64,000 bases of DNA, taken from Polytrichum commune. Lineage: Eukaryota; Streptophyta; Polytrichopsida; Polytrichales; Polytrichaceae. A program made the translations under genes and the position numbers. Below, one piece after another: positions 47,120 through 61,084 of the stretch. Numbering within the stretch: the stretch's first letter is position 1; each line of letters starts with the position of its first letter. The notes beneath the pieces were generated by a model. It did not search any database. It was not told where the DNA came from and saw nothing but the letters and a program-made list of their open reading frames with translations. The stretch spans positions 39,988,001-40,052,000 of the forward strand of contig OX485806.1 in NCBI GenBank assembly GCA_950295325.1. The letters run 5' to 3'.

Positions 47120-50100
47120 GTTACACACAATGCATATAAAACCCTGCACCATACGAGTATTTTTTGTTCAGGCTTGACTTTTTTTTTTCATCGCCACTAA
47201 TTTGGCTCTCAGCACTAACTCTTTCGAATTTTGATATAAAATAATTGTTCATTTTCGCAAGTAAATGATTTATTGGATAGGTTGGTGGCTGCTACTCACT
47301 TTAGTCCGATAAACTTAAAGTTGGGGTATTATCAAATCGCATTGCAAAAAATGATTTGTATAAGATGATAGTGCGGACCCTTTGGATTGTGCAACGAGCT
47401 TAAAGAATATATTTGTTTCTTTGGATATTTTGAAAGTATGCGATGATGCAACTAAATAAGAAAACAATGAACTTTATACATTAATATTTTTCCAATTTTT
47501 TACTTTAAGGAAATAAAAGATATTTAATTCAAAAATCTAAAATATTAAATGTACTAAAATAAATATTCAAGACAAAATAACTTATGCAATATAAAAATTA
47601 AATCTAACGTACATGATATACAAGAAACTTATTTGTTAAAAATATTATAAATCAAATATATCATGTCGTTTGGCAAAGTGTTTGAAATCTTATCAAGTCT
47701 TTTTAATAAAAATATGTTTTAATATTTATTTTTTATAAATAAATAATAAATTTATTATAGATTTCTAAATACTTCGTATTTCTAAAAAGTATTAAATATG
47801 GAATTAAATAATGTTTTTATATTTAGTAAATCATAATATGATAATACCACATTCTCAATCAAAATTATAGCTGTTTTTAACATGATTATCTATATTGTCT
47901 TAAATAAATCTTCTTCTTTACATTGATAATATTTTGTGCACAATGAATTAAACATAAAATCTTTTGTAACTTTGTCAATAAAATACTACATACTTAATTT
48001 ATTCGATTGGAGAATTTAATATATAAACGAGTAATTGAAATATAAAGAAGTGGAAGCTCTAAGATTTTCATGCGATTTTTGTTAGGTCGTATAATTTAGA
48101 TAATAAAATATTAATTGAGGTTTCTAGTATTTCTATATCAAAGATTTTTTAAGCATAATCCGTGAAATAAAATAAAATAGATTATAAATACTTAAATGAT
48201 CATCGACCTTCATTTTTATATGTATTATTTTTTACTTTGGAACTTACAAAGACAGAGCGAAATTACATTACAACGGACCATGCTACTTTGACTATGATAT
48301 TTTTGGAAATAAAATACAAATATTATTTGTTTATTTAGCAAAATTGCGTTATATGTTGATCATATGAGTTGCATTATCATATTAATAAATCATATTTGAA
48401 TAGGTATATTATTCATTAAATATTATTATTACAAAAAATTGGTTGGGAGATAATGTACAAATATAGATGAATGTACTTTCAAGCAGTTATTTTGTCGCGG
48501 ATCTCTGAAAATGAATCGAAATATGGACTTATTGATGGCGTATATTTGAATATGATACCTTTTATAATATTATTTGTAGCAATGTAGTACAATCACATTG
48601 TGACGTCGTTAAATAGCCAAACAATGCTTTAAAATTCATTTTATATTCAACGTCGGAAGGTCCTAATTCCAAGTTGTCATTGTGATTTGATTGCGGAAAA
48701 CATACGGAATGCTTTGGAGATACATTGAATTTAGAGATGTATTTAAGGCTTTGGAGGTGGTTAATATCAGTCTTTGTATTGGACCTAAAGCCAACAACCT
48801 TTAAAATTTAATATCTTTGGCAAATCTTACTCGTTTTGCAAGTTTCTTGGGTGCATCTGCTCGCCTTGACAATGGACATTTAGCCCTAGTGTCAATATTT
48901 TATAGGTAGGAATTTAGGGTTAAGGGTTTAGGACATTATGATAGTTTGTCGATTGCATATAAGGCATTTTAAGCGGGATATTATTCTGATAATGATGTTT
49001 TAGAATTCGAACAAATATTTTGTTTAAGTCTGATATGGGTCAATGGTTATCTCACAATAATGTAGGGTTTTGTATGTCTCTTGAATCTTTTTGGAATTCG
49101 AATTTATTGATGTGAGAATCGAATCATGTATTATCACACAATTAAATTATATTATAGATCTAATACATTGTTTGACAATGTAGTCGGGGATAAAAACGTT
49201 GACAATAGACGATGCCAAGACTATTGCCATGTCTTTTTATGATGATATTGTAAATTGGTTTAGTTGTATGAAAATATTGGTTAGCAATTGTATGTTCCAT
49301 ATTGAGAATGAACTAATTGTGAACTTGATTATGTATTTTAATATTGATAATTAATTTTAGGCTCCTTACGTTCTGGGGGACAGTAAATTACCCCCACAAA
49401 CTTTCTGGGGGGAATATTCTGTCAGGGGCAGCCGCCCGTCCATTTTTCTACACCTGACCGAAAACTGCTGCCCGCCCGCCAGACTTCGAAAAAACTATTG
49501 TACTTGCATTTTTGAAGGCTACTTGTCCACAAATCCCATATTGAGTGCACTTCACTTTCAAGCTCTCAAATCCAATATATATGTTCACTTCCATTGAGTA
49601 ATACGCAATTGACTAGATTTCATTTTCAAAGTGAAACCGCCAATAAAGCATGAAATCAACTTGGAAGTAAAAAATATTACAAAATCCTCATTAGCACTGA
49701 GGTTATAATTTTTGTCACTTACAATTAAAAGGGACTTTGTCATTCTAAAATGAAACTATAATTTTTAATTTTTAATTTTTAATAGTATTATATATATAAT
49801 ATTTTAATATACAATACAATACAATACATATTTAATACCTTCTACTATCACAAAGTTCTCATACGCATTTAAACTAGTTAAGTAAGATTGAATGCAACTA
49901 AGTCTAATATATTCTAATTAATCATAATTAATCATAAATTATATTTACTGGAGTTAATTATAGTAAATATAATTATCATTATGAGTATTAGCCCTCCCTC
50001 ACTAATTGGGATAATTAGTGTACTCATCTATTGATACTTGGTGGCATCTCAATTTGAGAGAACTTTTATATACCCAAGTCGATATTTGAGTAATATAAAT

Positions 50101-51535
50101 CCCCGTGTACCCATACCATACTTGTTTTTTTTGTTTTTTTAATAAATGTAAAATCCTGATTATAAACCCACGTGGTATCTAAAGGTGATGCTAATCCAAA
50201 ATTAAGTGGGACATATCCAAAAGGAAGTTTCATCCCAATGTCATTAACAATTGCCCCCGGTGAGAAGATGAAGATATCTAATGAGATTTAATAGCTGGTC
50301 TAGCTAAAAAACCAAACTGCTACAAGAGGGTGACGATTATTTCTCAAAATCTTATGCGTGTTGTGGCAAATCCATGTTACTATAATTTCAAAATATGGCA
50401 AATTTACCATTTTCCACAAAGACTATGTAGATGTTCAATTATGATTGATTGTAGGACAATAACTTGGAAAACGAAGGAGTTTCTTTTGTAGTCATTCTCA
50501 AACGAATGAACTCTTTTTCAAATAGAATAAAATTTCAAGACTACATTGAACTTGGAAGACCGTGTTCTCATTAGTTTATCAATGTTCAATTGCATAGAGG
50601 AGGTGAAACCTTGGTGGCAACATGGGTTAAATTCTCCAACATGCCCCCTTCATTGCTCATTGGCATTAGGTTGTTAGTTGCGTTAAGATTAAGAAAAAGA
50701 TTGACAAATCAAGTAACATTGTTCAATAGCTATAAGATGTTCACCTTTCATAAATATGATCCCACCATGTGAATTGAGTCCCAATAAGTGTAATAATAAT
50801 AATAATAATAATCCCGTTGAGTGAAACTACGTGCATGTCACAACCAACCATCATTGTAGAGTAGCTCTTTGCTATTATGAGTGGCCATAGGGAGACTGAA
50901 GAATATTGGGGGTGATCAAAGAGCTATTCTAAGAATATCATAGTGTTCAAAGGACTAAAGGGTGGCAAGAGGGTTAGTCAGAGAACACTGGGGCAAGACA
51001 TCCTTGAAGCAGTTGATATACTTTGTTGATGACAAACCTTTCTTTGATGCCATGCTTATCTTGGGGTAAGCTGGTTTGAACCACCATTGGGAAGGATTGG
51101 TTGAAGGGTAGAGCCCATTGCTAATTGCGTGTTGAGAATGCTAAACAGTAGCAAGATTCATAGTTGACATGATATAAGCAAATGGTTCACTTAGAGCATA
51201 TTCTCATACTCATCTTGGTATAATCCGGTTTTTTTACATGCCCATAAAATTTTAACACTCAACGAAGTAATGAACCATGATATGTGGATGGCCTCATTGT
51301 TGACAATTATATGTGTAAATATTGCACAAAACTTTCTAGAAGTAAATTCATATTTAGATCACATGCCCATGTTCACAACTTCAAGTGATTAATATGAACA
51401 ATACATATATAAAAACATGAAGGTTTATATATTTTAATTTTCACCCTATATACCATGGAGCATACTACCTAGTGTATATAACAATGGAGAGCAAGTGCTA
51501 CAACCACTCGCTCAACTTGCTCAACACTTGAATTC
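47120..51535. other. Very AT-rich gene-free stretch
   Basis: Extremely AT-rich to about 50.1 kb with no open frame of note. A small GC-rich island at about 49360-49490 has runs of G and C. An (AAT)n tract lies at about 50791-50813. Confidence 0.45.
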
Positions 51536-53259
51536 ATGTCAATCACTCGCTCAAAAAATAAACATTTAAATGTCTCATTGGGTTTTGATCACGAACACTT
51601 TCAACCGAATGTCTTAAAAGAAGACCCAACAACCCATGATCTAATCTTGACTTGCGAAGATTGGCATGCACACATTAGGTTAAATATTTGCATGGAGCAA
51701 GTTGATAAAACGGTCAAGAAAGACGACGATATCAACAAAGTCATACTTAGAGTCATGCAAATATTGAACTATTCCCTCAATCAAGAGCGGATAAATTCAC
51801 AACCATGACCATGAAAACTCGGGGTTGGATGATATCACAAACACCTGGGTTGGTAATAGGTAGGCACATTTATCTTCGCCAATTTTTTTCCATTAAGCTA
51901 TGAAGACTCAAAAGCCGTTTGTATGTACAATCTAAAACAAGGACAATACATCATCGCTTGATCATTCAACCTCCACATCCATAGAAGACTCACATTATTA
52001 TAAACTGTCAAATATTGGACCTCCCCTTGAACTAAGACGCTAAAAGCAACATCTCATTCAAAGTCAATTTTTTTGATAATCTTACACAATTAGCAATTCT
52101 TGATTATGAGAACACCCACCAACTTTACAATCATTTTCATGTGTTGGTTTTGAATCATCTACCAATAACACATTGGAGCCTTGTACAAACATAATGAAAT
52201 TATGCACATGAAATTTAAACAAGACATATTTTGGTGTGTTGGAATCCTCTATCAATCACTAAGGTTAAACATTTAATATTTTTTCATATCTAATAACACG
52301 AGCTAGTATGCTCAACACTTAAAAGTAATGAAGCTTAAGGTAGACGTGCCTAATTCAATTATCTACCTTAATCATACACCTATATTTGAGTGCTATGTGG
52401 TTAGGTGCGGCTCCAAGAACGAAGTTAAGAAAGACACGTATCTAGAAGACATTGACCTTTGTGCTCAAAGCATGTGAACCATTCTAGACTCCCTAGTCAA
52501 CGTAGTCAAGGGACCTATATGACCATATAACAAACACGAGAATATTCACTTTAATATTGAACAAGATAATCATACAAGCTCCAAAAACCATGAAGAATGT
52601 AGCAATGGCCTTGATTTGGATTTTCTAACCATTTTGTATCAATCGTGAGTTCCATATCCTAGGAGAAGTGGGGTAGTGGGAACAAAAGTAACCATTGAAG
52701 ACCATCTACCTTAGAATTGTTTACCTTTGTGACCCCCACCCCCCGGCGACTTTTGTGACCACCACTCGAGAAAGTCCAATCTCCAAGGCATCCAAGGATG
52801 GCTCAAACCAAGACCAAATTAAATTCATCAAAAGAACTTTGAGGTCACAAGTCTGCAGTTTGAATCCCACAATTCATCGATTCACGGAAACCCAACTGCC
52901 TCATTTCACCAATGAATAGTGAGAACCAACAGCTAGTTACAGATGAATCGGTTGAGTTTGAGAAATAACCAGTTCAAATCCAATACTTCAGGAAAATTAC
53001 TGATCGATTTAGAGGAATCTGATGAATATTCCTCAACTTCATAAAAAGAAAGCTGGAAGATGTCAATATGTAACCAGTTTATATCGGAAACAACAGGATC
53101 TCGACTGATTATGCCCAAAAATCTCTCCGGACACTGCATCTCACGAAGACTTTCTCATAATAAATTGTAATTCTTGGAGTCTACAGGACTCGCGGATTGG
53201 TGTTTAAAGATCTGGCGGCATTGGAGGAGTGAGAGAACCGGTCTCCTCGATCCGAGTTG
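51536..53259. other. Stretch with unassigned short ORFs
   Basis: A 90-codon plus-strand frame at 51536-51808 (MSITRSKNKHLNV) has a balanced, protein-like composition but no known domain. A minus-strand frame at 52933-53139 (MQCPERFLGIISRDP) starts next to a GC-richer region and could be a first exon reading away from the 53.28-kb promoter. Neither can be assigned. Confidence 0.25.
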
Positions 53260-53395
53260 AAGCAAGTTGAGTGCCTCATAAGTATAAATTACACGTTCTT
53301 CATCATCGCCAATTAATCGCGTGCAGTGGATAGACGGAGCTCGTACACTCTCGGTTTCTCGGTTTCTCAGTTTTCAGGCATCAGTGTGCTGCTTG
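53260..53395 (+). promoter_or_regulatory. Candidate TATA promoter upstream of the repeated leader segments
   Basis: AGTATAAATTACACG (TATAAAT at about 53283) is followed about 30 bp on by a CT-rich TTCTTCATCATCGCC, a plausible start region, then a GC-balanced leader. The next plus-strand coding sequence is the phytocyanin 1.75 kb downstream, so this may be its promoter with a leader intron. Confidence 0.4.
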
Positions 53396-54115
53396 GGTCC
53401 AACTCCAATAGCTCCAGATCATTTTGTGATTGGAATTTTTGTTACAAATTGTGGAGTTCAATTTGAATTAAAAGGTGCGTAAGTTTGATTTCTAAGCGTA
53501 TCAGTAGTAGTAGTTGTTGTCGATAAGGAGTTGGGAAGAAATTAGATCTATCTTTGAGAGAGCATAAGTAATCATCTAGTAGTTGCAGGTGTATCCCAAG
53601 TCCAACTCCAATAGCTCAGGATCGTTTTGTCATTAGAATTTTTGTTACAAATTGTGGAGTTCAAATTGAATTCAAAGGTACGTAAGTTTGATCAAATAGT
53701 AATAGCAGTAGTAGTTGTAGTTGTTGTCGTTGACCATGAGTTTGGAAGAAACTAGATCTATTTTTAAGAGGGCAAATGTTGTTGGCAAGTTTTCACAGAT
53801 TGTGTAGTTCATTTTGAATCAATGGGTGGGCAAATTTGATTTCAAGAGGTATCAAGTAGTACTAGTAGTAAAGATGTTTGGAAGAAATTAGATCTATCTT
53901 TAATAGGGCATAAGTAATTGTCTAGTTTTGGAGGTGCATCATGGGTCCAACTCCAATAAGTCGGGGACATTTGTTGTTGAAAACAATTTACAAATTGTGC
54001 AGATCAATTTGAATTAATAGGCGGGCAAGTTTGATGTCAAGGGGTAGTTGTCGTCGTTGTTGTTGAGTTTGGAAGCAATCAACTAATATTTGAAGGTGCA
54101 TCCCGTGTCCAAATA
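53390..54115 (+). repeat. Tandem ~150-205-bp repeats carrying splice-donor-like sites
   Basis: Units share GTCCAACTCCAATAG, ACAAATTGTGGAGTTCA, a donor-like segment, GTTTGAT, a GTAGTAGTTGTTGTCG tract and GGAAGAAATTAGATCTAT. About four units are present; the third lacks its first part. The donor segment reads AAAG|GTGCGTAAG in unit 1 and AAAG|GTACGTAAG in unit 2, but GTGGGCAAA and GCGGGCAAG in units 3 and 4. The sites are strong in the first two and lost in the last. Confidence 0.8.
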
Positions 54116-55065
54116 ATCATACATTGACACTTTAGATCACATGTATGACTAGTCAAATTTAACAAGTGTCCCCAATTAAGCACACCACACCACACATGGC
54201 ATAACAAAATGCCTATATATGAAACTTTGAAGTGCCACAAATATTCCTAGAAACAAGTTGATACTATGTCCAATTCTCAACACATGACACACACATAGTG
54301 GACTATCCTCCCTGGAAAAGAAGCTAGGTTGTAACTCATGATATACCACGATGCAGATGTTTGACCCTCTGACAAACCTTTGCAGATAACTGCATTGGGT
54401 TGTCTTGATTGTAGTTTAGATTGTTGTTGACAAAGGAAAATCGAAACTCTTTTAAAGAGAGTTTGGATCAACTGTAGATGTTGTGATTAGAGAGAAGTTA
54501 TGCATACTTTACAAGTCAAGGTGGCAACTCTCCCTTTTAGAACACTTTAAGAAAGAATTGCCAGTTATTGATATTTCAGTCGATGCTGCATTATTTCACA
54601 AAGATGAGAAGCTTGCTTGAAAAGAGGGTATTTAAAGGAATGCACTGATGTCATTGATGTCATTTGTATTTGCATTTGGAAAGAAAAAGAATTACAGTCT
54701 CAAATTACTGTCGTGGTTAGAGCCGATTAGAAGCTATTTGATTTTTTGTAAATAAAAGGTCACCGACCAGACTCTCTAGGAATTCATTTCCACTTCTAAG
54801 AAACTTAGATCTTACGATCTTGTAAGATGCTCATAACATGAAAGTGACTCCAAGTATCGAACAGTGCTTCTTCAAGAAATAAAACTTCTGCAGCTCCAAA
54901 CTAGGCTCCCTAAACGCCAATTCCTGCAAACCTCAGAGCTTGCAGATTTGGTTTAATTTGATCAGTTGTCACTCAGTTGTTGAAAGTTTTTTTTGGACCC
55001 ACACCACAAAGCTGCTGTTGTTGTGTTTTGGCAGGAGATTTGTGAAGGGTAAAGTCTTAGAAGAA

Positions 55066-56455
55066 ATGGCGAGCCAGGGAATTAGAACCAGTGCAAATTA
55101 CGCGATGAGCTTGTCAGTATTTGTGCTGTTTTTCATGAGCGCCACAACACTGGCAGTGCAAAGTGCAACTTATGTTGTTGGCGGCGCAAAGCAATGGGCG
55201 GCTCCAGGCCTTGCCAACACATACAACGCAACTTACTTGCAAGATTGGGCAAACACAAATGTATTTGAGGCGAACGACACACTCGGTGAGTTTATATCTC
55301 CAAAACCCTAAGTTTACAACACAACAATATAGGTATGTAGAAGTGGTAATCGGGTAATCTAATACCCGCAATCTAATACCCTTTTCCCTTAAATTTATCT
55401 CATAAGCCCACATGCTCAAGATAAACGCTAGCTCTCATAGCATGTGGATAGATCTCTCTAGTACAAAAGGGAGGTCTTTAGTGTCACTACTAGTATACGA
55501 GTCCTAGTGCACATTTCCTACCAAGGTGGATCTTGATTTCCAAATCTTTGAATTACAGAGGATACATCTTAAACTACCTCATGAAGGTCAATTGAGAATT
55601 TTGGGCTCCAAACATTCTGGACGTTCCAACATTCTTTGACTTGTCATGAACTCCCCTTTGTCTCCCCCCACCTTGATATCACTTACACTTGCTCAACCTA
55701 TTGAGAACTTGAAGATCAGTTAGAGTCTCAACATTTTGAGCTTTAAATGAAAGTTTTTTTGATTTCACGTATCAAATCCCAAAGATTGCAAGTTTGAGCT
55801 CTCGACTTCAACTCTAGTGTAAAAGGACCCTTAGCCAGATCATTTAACGCCCATGGAAGAGACACGTGAAGTAGTAACCTTTCTCAAATATTGGTTTCTC
55901 ACCTTTGCAACGATTGTTTTGGATGTAAATTCCTTGAAATCAGACATCAATCAATCGATTTATAACATCAGTCAACCTATAAAGCTTATTCCATGTCCGA
56001 TGCTAGAAAATCATACTCTCTCTTTACCATCCACTTTAGATCAGACTGAAAATTGAATCAGGAATTTGCATCATACACATGCACTCTTATTCTAGAATGA
56101 AAATATAGGAGTGTTGTAAACTGGTACCTGTTTAAGAAAGACCTTTGATTTTAGGCTTCCATGTTGATGAAGAAGATGTGGGTGATTGCACTTGGTCAGC
56201 ATTGATGGGAAATGGTTTCGGGAATTTGGCATTGGTTTTGCAGTCTTCACCTATTCTAGTCTAGCACATGATGTGTTACAAGTGAATGCCACCAACTACG
56301 CTAATTGCATTACGGCCAACCCTATCAAGAGTTATCATAGCGGCAACGACTCCGTGCTTATTGCGGCAGGCACGACACTCTTCATTTGCGGTTCACCAGG
56401 CCATTGCAGCCTTGGCCAGAAAGTTAACATCACCACCAACGTCACCACCATCTGA
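55066..56455 (+). CDS. Phytocyanin (stellacyanin/plantacyanin-like blue copper protein), two exons
   Basis: This would be a secreted type I copper protein of the plant cell wall; the precise role is unknown. Coding exons 55066-55285 and 56244-56455 join across a GT-AG intron (958 bp) to 143 residues, the usual size of a small phytocyanin without a long arabinogalactan tail. The N-terminus has a hydrophobic signal peptide ending near TLAVQSA. The mature domain starts TYVVGGAKQWA and includes YLQDWA and the exon-spanning VFTYSSLAHDV (copper His). NYANC and GHC supply the disulfide. ICGSPGHCSLGQK gives Cys, His and a Gln axial ligand, as in stellacyanins. Six NxS/T sites occur. A possible leader intron ends at TTTTGGCAG (about 55034). 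The start is the ATG preceding the signal peptide; an upstream in-frame ATG at 54940 gives no better signal. Confidence 0.88.
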
Positions 56456-56484
56456 TAATACATATGTCATAATTATTTTTAAGA

Positions 56485-57255
56485 GCAAGCATGTATGAAG
56501 GGCCTCTTTGTCCTACTATAGTAACCATATAGCAACAATGACTATGTGTTCATTTCAGTAGACATGACACTCTTCATTTGCAGATTAACATATTGCTAAA
56601 ACCTTTGGCCATAAAGTTAACATAAGCACCAACATCACACCATCCAATAATATAAATGCCAGAGCTTCTTTTGAGAGCAAGCATGAATGAAGGGCCTCTC
56701 TGCCTTGTCTAGAGTTATCATATAGCGGCAATGACTCCATGCTCATTTCAACAAGCATGACACTCTTCATTTGTAGTTTACCAAGCCATTGCAACCTAGG
56801 CCAAAAAATCAACATCATCACCAACATCACCACCAACCAATGATAAATAAACAATAGGCGTAGTATCTTTTAAAAACATGCATGAAAGAAGAGCCTTTGT
56901 GTTCTATCTAGTTATCATGTAGCAACAATGACTTACACGAACATCGACAAACACCAACGCAAATTTCCATTGGACATTTCATGTGCAAGGGTCCCCTTGG
57001 TACAAGATACGGTTTATATTTCCTCCCTTGCGGTGGGTGGACTCTATGTAGTGGTAAAGAACATGTTTATTCTTTAGTTTATGTTTGTTTAGAACAAGAT
57101 ATGTGAGATATTTCATGACTTTTTGGTGTAATGCTTTCATTGATTATTGATTATTGACAAGGGATGCTTAGGTTTCCTAGTAGTTGGCCAAAAAAATCAT
57201 ACCACCACCAATATATTCTAGTTTCTTTTTTGGAAGGAAGCATGAATGAAGAGCC
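56485..57255 (+). repeat. Tandem decayed copies of the phytocyanin last-exon end and 3' UTR
   Basis: The segment from AGAGTTATCATAGCGGCAA through CTCTTCATTTGC, GGCCAGAAAGTTAACATCACC and the trailer AGCAAGCATGTATGAAGGGC recurs at about 56515-56700 and 56701-56905. More fragmentary copies occur to about 57255. The copies have frame breaks and lost cysteine codons, so they are non-functional. Unit length is about 190 bp. Confidence 0.8.
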
Positions 57256-59194
57256 CTCTTTATCATATTCCTCAAGCCCATCTTTCGTTGGCTGGAAAAA
57301 AACCCAGGTAGGTTATCATTTAAACATCTCATCAAACATAATCACTACCATGGCCTATGCCGACGACATTGTCATCCTCACATACAACATATAACATATA
57401 CAACTACAACTCAACAAACTCATACAATACTCAAATTGGGCATACATGGATCTAGGGATATATAAATTCATAGTTACGGGATGCCCCAACAATCCATGCT
57501 GCAACCCATTGTATACACCACATAGTTGAAGGCACAAAACATCACCTATATATAAAAAAAAAAAACTTCCTCTACTCTCAAAAAACAAACCATACACACA
57601 TACAGAGGAATATGATTACTTCAATCCCACATATGGAATAATTTTTTTTTAAAAAAATCTACAATAGCAAAAATTAAGAAACAAAGACCTCCCATCACCG
57701 GCCTCCCTACTTCAACAAAATAAAAAATCCCCAATACATTCATCTACCCGTGTATTGATACGCATTCCATGTCGCCCCTTTCTCCGTCCCAAATATGAAG
57801 ACATTGTATGAACTCATCATTAAACTCACAATATCAATATGTAGCATCCCCAAAGACTCCTCCAACATCCTCACTCTACCTTGCGATACCTTCATAATCA
57901 GTGCATTCTCCATCCTCCCAAGATACACCACTACACTTAGTGAACAACCCACACAACTTTTGACGACCCCAGTCCTCTAAGTGTGATCTACCAAGGCTTG
58001 ATAAAACATTATAGTCACCAAATATGGCCAAGCCAAACATCTCCCTCTATTATATCGCCCACTACCATAACCCTTCATATATTGAAATAAAAAACATACA
58101 CACATACACACATACTCAATTGATGCCACCTTCCCCCTCAACAACTCATTGCTCGATGCCAATTGGTATAAGAGCCTTTTGTTACCTTCTGTCAACCCCC
58201 ACCAAATATCCAACACAAACAAGTTTCTCATAGAACTTGCCATATTTAACATAACAACACTATCTCAAATCCAAGACAATGTATTCCAAGCTAAATACCA
58301 CACAAAATCATAAATCACAAAAAGCGTATTATGTTTAAAATAAAATAAAACTACAAGCTACCACCATATCCCCTCCCCCCTTCCCCATCATCCTTTATTA
58401 TAATCCATTTCACACAATCCACACCTCCCTACCTCGACAAACCCTAGCTACACAACCATTACATATGCCCATCACACTCATTTCTAACTTTAAACACACC
58501 CAAAGAAAAGATAAAAAGGGCATCCCGAAACATGATACATGCAAATTTCAATGCCATTAGCAATCCCCACAAACCAACTACACAAAATGGATCTCACAAG
58601 AAAATCTCTTCAACCCCGACAACATCCTCTATGAACACAACCTACTACTCATCACCGACTTAGCTCAACAAACAAAACAATAAGCTATAAAAAGAAACAA
58701 ATTCCTCGAAATCCAAAAAACCCAACAACAATCCCGAGATAGAAGTGTAAGACCTAGCATTGAAATCTCACATCTTACCCTCCGAATTCAAGAATGCAAC
58801 ATGATGAAGATATCCTAGCCACATTACCAACCATACAAAAACACCCACCCTTACCCCAAATACATGGTCATGTAGGAAGTTTCCAAGCCACTATCCCACT
58901 AGATAGACTAACATGGCTATGTGAAAAATACCCAATATCTAAAACCACAACCAACCAAACCATCTCTCCTTCACACCCAAGATTTTGTCACGAAAATACT
59001 CCTTCTAGTCAATCATTACATAAAACCGCTCATAAAAGAAGGAACCACCTTCCATCCCCTTTCTAAAAACAACCACCACACACTCCCACCATCTATCATA
59101 CATAACCTCACACAATTCCAACTCACCCACTATTCTCGTCCACTTGGGCGCAAACATGGTCAAATACACAACTTCATTACCATGCATAGGTTTA

Positions 59195-59880
59195 AGTGAA
59201 AGAGATTCATAAATATATACTAATTATGAATTTTGTGAAGGAAAAAATCATAAACATTTTGGAAAACACATTGATCTACAAAACCAAGCAATTTACGTTG
59301 ACAAAAAAACATTTCAAGAAAAGTCTACATATTTTAGACTTCAGTGCAATTACTGAGCAAGTAGATATATTGAACATATAATTGTCTGAAATTTGTTTTA
59401 AACATGATATAATTACATTAGATTGATGCTTTCCTACAAAGTTTTATATTGGTGCCCTCAAGTTTATAACGAATTCAATGGGTATGATAAAAATTCCAAC
59501 TTCCCCTGAAATAAACGTCCAAAATCATGAAATAAACGTCCAAAATCATATTTAGCCATGACCTTTTGAGCAAAAAATTATATTAATAAGTTGTGAAGAC
59601 CTCACCTTCATATTCTATATTTGAGTACATAACACAACAATATAGAGCACCATGGAAAAAATCCAATTTGAACAACAATTTACCTACTAATTCTAGGTGT
59701 TTGACCCAAATTTTATGGCTTTAGTATACTAGAACACTTTTTCCGTATACTTGACCATGCTTCCTCCCACTTACATGTCCCATGAATTTCTTACAATACC
59801 ACTTCCCCATGGACTATACATAGACTTTGTTTAGTAGACCTTGCATTCTCCACTAAATGGGAGGAAACAAATATGCCCAC
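59195..59880. other. AT-rich segment interrupting the second LINE
   Basis: Composition shifts from A/C-rich, G-poor to ordinary AT-rich for about 700 bp, between the methyltransferase-like upstream part and the RNase H part of the decayed LINE. It looks like a later insertion, but I find no terminal repeats and cannot name it. Confidence 0.35.
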
Positions 59881-61084
59881 ATAACAAACATTGACACTCT
59901 CCCATAGGTCATAAACTAAGCACAGCTTGCCGCACATACACATACAATTATTAGCATTAACCATGACGACTGGTCAAACAACAAATTCGACCCAACCCAA
60001 CAGAAGAAAACCACCCCAATATTAACCAACCCACCCCTCACTGTACAATACGCCATAACCCCAACCCTCCCACTATACTATAACAACAACGAATCATTAC
60101 TTACCTTTATATTAATAATCTCCACTTAAACAACCTACCACAAATATATAAACACCTTCCTACAAAACACTCCCCCGCCTCTCTCCTTTCTATTTGCACC
60201 ACCTTCCTTGGTTACTGCCCATCACAATCCATCATGCCACCCCCCAAAACACCCAAAGGATGGCATGAAGCCCGTCCACTTGCACCCCCACACCCCATCA
60301 ACTAACACCCCCGCCCCCTCCCCCTATCACCATCCATAACAAATATCCTTCCACTAAGATTCCCACCCAACCTATCCTACTATACTGAGAGATCATTCAC
60401 ACCCCCCCCCCCCCCAACAATGAGGGCAACCGAAACATCGTTGGATCTTGAGTATTTAATGGCCCACTACAAATCCATACCTCAACCAGATTACCATGTT
60501 ACCCTACATACTATGAGTTGAACTATATGCCCTACTACCAGCCGTAGAGCATACCAAATGCTCTCCGTATAGACACATACATATTCGCAAATAACCTACA
60601 TAGTATATACCTACTTTACCTACTCCTCAATTACCCTCCTCCCAATAGAATCACCCGGACAAACTCCTCATAACCTATATTGTACACACAATAAGTAAAT
60701 AAAATCCCACCACAACACCACCCGTAAAGTAAGAGCACACACAAATATCCTTTGTAATGAGGAAGTGCACAAACTTGCCAAATAGGAACTAAAGTACAAC
60801 ACATAATAGACAACCCATTCCAGCTCATCAGCCACCAACACCTTGTTGGCCTCTTTGACCTTCACACAACATGATGGATCCATTTCCAATCTAAAACAAT
60901 ACATTGAAAAAGAACACATAAGGGCTCTCACCTCTCTTGCCAAAAATACACTCTCACATGCAAACAAATGGCTCTCCATCACCGACATCCACCATAAACG
61001 ATCCAACCTCTTATGAGATGCCCCATGGACTGCAAACGCACAAATAATGGAAGTCCTCAAATTCCGATACGAAAGTCTCAAGGA

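Noticed and set aside
52840-52885. TTTGAATCCC and a nearby GTTCAAATCC that resemble tRNA B boxes
   Set aside because: No matching A box at the right spacing, no acceptor-stem pairing, no poly-A tail or flanking duplication.
57164-57394. Open frame containing YADD as an intact gene
   Set aside because: It is a fragment of a decayed reverse transcriptase with stops and truncation on both sides.
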